From Syncephalis fuscata (taxonomy: Eukaryota; Zoopagomycota; Zoopagomycetes; Zoopagales; Piptocephalidaceae), in the NCBI GenBank assembly GCA_025786725.1, contig JAHLTZ010000017.1, forward strand, positions 124,001-188,000: a stretch of DNA of 64,000 nt, given 5' to 3'. Positions within the stretch are counted from its first letter, which is position 1. Every line of letters begins with the position of its first letter. The notes beneath the pieces are model-generated. The model was not told where the DNA came from. It did not search any database and saw only the letters and a list, made by a program, of their open reading frames with translations. Both the position numbers and the translations under genes were made by a program. This document shows positions 63,476 to 64,000 of this stretch, in pieces.

Positions 63476-63723
63476 AAAGATAAAACCATACGTTTATTAC
63501 AAGCTTGCACAGTTGAATAGGGACAACTAGATGCAAGCTTGGTGGTAAAATAGTGATTCCATTGATTAAAGACTGGATAAACTGGAGTATTGGCCAAAAA
63601 TTGATATATAAATAGACTGGACGGCGTAGTTGTCAAATAGTCTTGCTTTTTACCGAATATATACCTAAAGTGTATTGGAATAACGGTTTGACTGCACTAC
63701 CAATGCTGATGTCTTGAAATTAA
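63476..63723 (-). other. Conserved 3' flank of peptide gene D
   Basis: Aligns along about 240 bp with 47100-47336, and more weakly with 32400-32656. Landmarks are AGCTTGCACAGTTGAATAGG, GGTAAAATAGTGATTCCATTG and CCGAATATATACCTAAAGTG. Confidence 0.7.
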
Positions 63724-63924
63724 TTATGGAGCACATTTCGGCCTGCATGATGAATAACAATGGAGTGATGAATTTAACTGTGAAAAACATATGTTAAGAC
63801 ATTCCTCGCATTCCGGAGATTCCAAATCAGCACGACGAACTAAGGCTGGTTTAGCATCCACCATGACTGTACTGGCTACAAGCGCAACGACAATGGTGCA
63901 AACGACGGCAATGGAAAGCTTCAT
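63724..63924 (-). CDS. Secreted cysteine-rich peptide D (intronless paralog)
   Basis: 66 residues, start ATG 63924. Leader MKLSIAVVCTIVVALVASTVMVDA, then KPALVRR, the Arg-Arg site at which copies A and B are interrupted by their first intron. Here the sequence continues without a break (CGTCGTGCTGAT) into a mature part with eight Cys (ECEECLNIC...HCYSSCRPKC) of acidic to neutral character. Signal peptide, flanks and promoter-side sequence (TTGTTAAAACAAACAAAC) match copy C. Function unknown. Confidence 0.75.
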   Translation of the reverse strand: MKLSIAVVCTIVVALVASTVMVDAKPALVRRADLESPECEECLNICFSQLNSSLHCYSSCRPKCAP

Positions 63925-64000
63925 AGTAATATTAATTTGTTAAAACAAACAAACAGAGCAGGCAATAGAGTGTGGTTGGTATAGAGTGTATAGTAGTGCG

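Overview
The window is nuclear DNA of an intron-rich, AT-rich eukaryote, most likely a fungus of an early-diverging (zygomycete-grade) lineage. The case for a fungus rests on a GH81 endo-beta-1,3-glucanase, an ABCC (Ycf1/MRP-type) transporter, a Ded1 helicase with an RGG tail and many short secreted Cys-rich proteins. Introns are mostly 45-80 nt with GTAAGT-like donors. I infer the lineage and cannot prove it from one window.

Layout. 3-878 is the 3' end of STT3. 900-9100 is an accessory, repeat-rich stretch with small secreted or Cys-containing proteins (2316, 3160, 5772, 6979) and an inverted-repeat element (about 962-1673). 9114-11832 is GH81 glucanase. 13097-14193 is a decayed actin-like pseudogene. 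15173-32296 is the giant ribosome-biogenesis AAA ATPase midasin (MDN1). 32657-33464 (minus) is a second unusual secreted-peptide gene. 35356-35841 is a small secreted protein. 36218-41816 (minus) is an ABCC transporter, 42789-45063 (minus) MutY, 45136-46346 (minus) RPA2, 47337-47558 (minus) a Cys-rich secreted peptide, and 51135-53845 (minus) DED1. Then come a small unknown gene (54693-55241), a METTL21-type methyltransferase (55506-56564), a PRELI/UPS lipid-transfer protein (56730-57501, minus), two head-to-head F-box-like paralogs (58640-60338 minus; 61172-63236 plus) and another secreted Cys-rich peptide (63724-63924, minus).

The most striking signal is a four-member family of short secreted peptides that share a core promoter, a leader and a 3' flank. 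Two members (47337, 63724) are intronless. In the other two (3160-4271 plus; 32657-33464 minus) exon 1 encodes only the leader and stops right after an Arg-Arg (Kex2-like) site. The mature peptide is then spelled out by a tandem array of about 80-bp units, each reading AG-NNN-GTAAGT: an intron flanked by an exon of exactly three nucleotides. Conceptual splicing of 12 such microexons plus a stop in copy A, and of 8 plus a terminal exon in copy B, gives open frames ending in proper stops (mature EPCICSPNGSMC and EPDVTGLAGS). In copy A the first unit after the stop has lost its AG acceptor. I know of no described system in which a mature peptide is encoded one 3-nt exon at a time by a tandem intron array.

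A second general point: MDN1, the ABC transporter and one F-box gene carry about 17 single-base frame breaks, nearly all equivalent to one missing base. Other genes (GH81, DED1, MutY, RPA2) are clean. These look like uncorrected sequence deletions rather than biology, but they must be checked.
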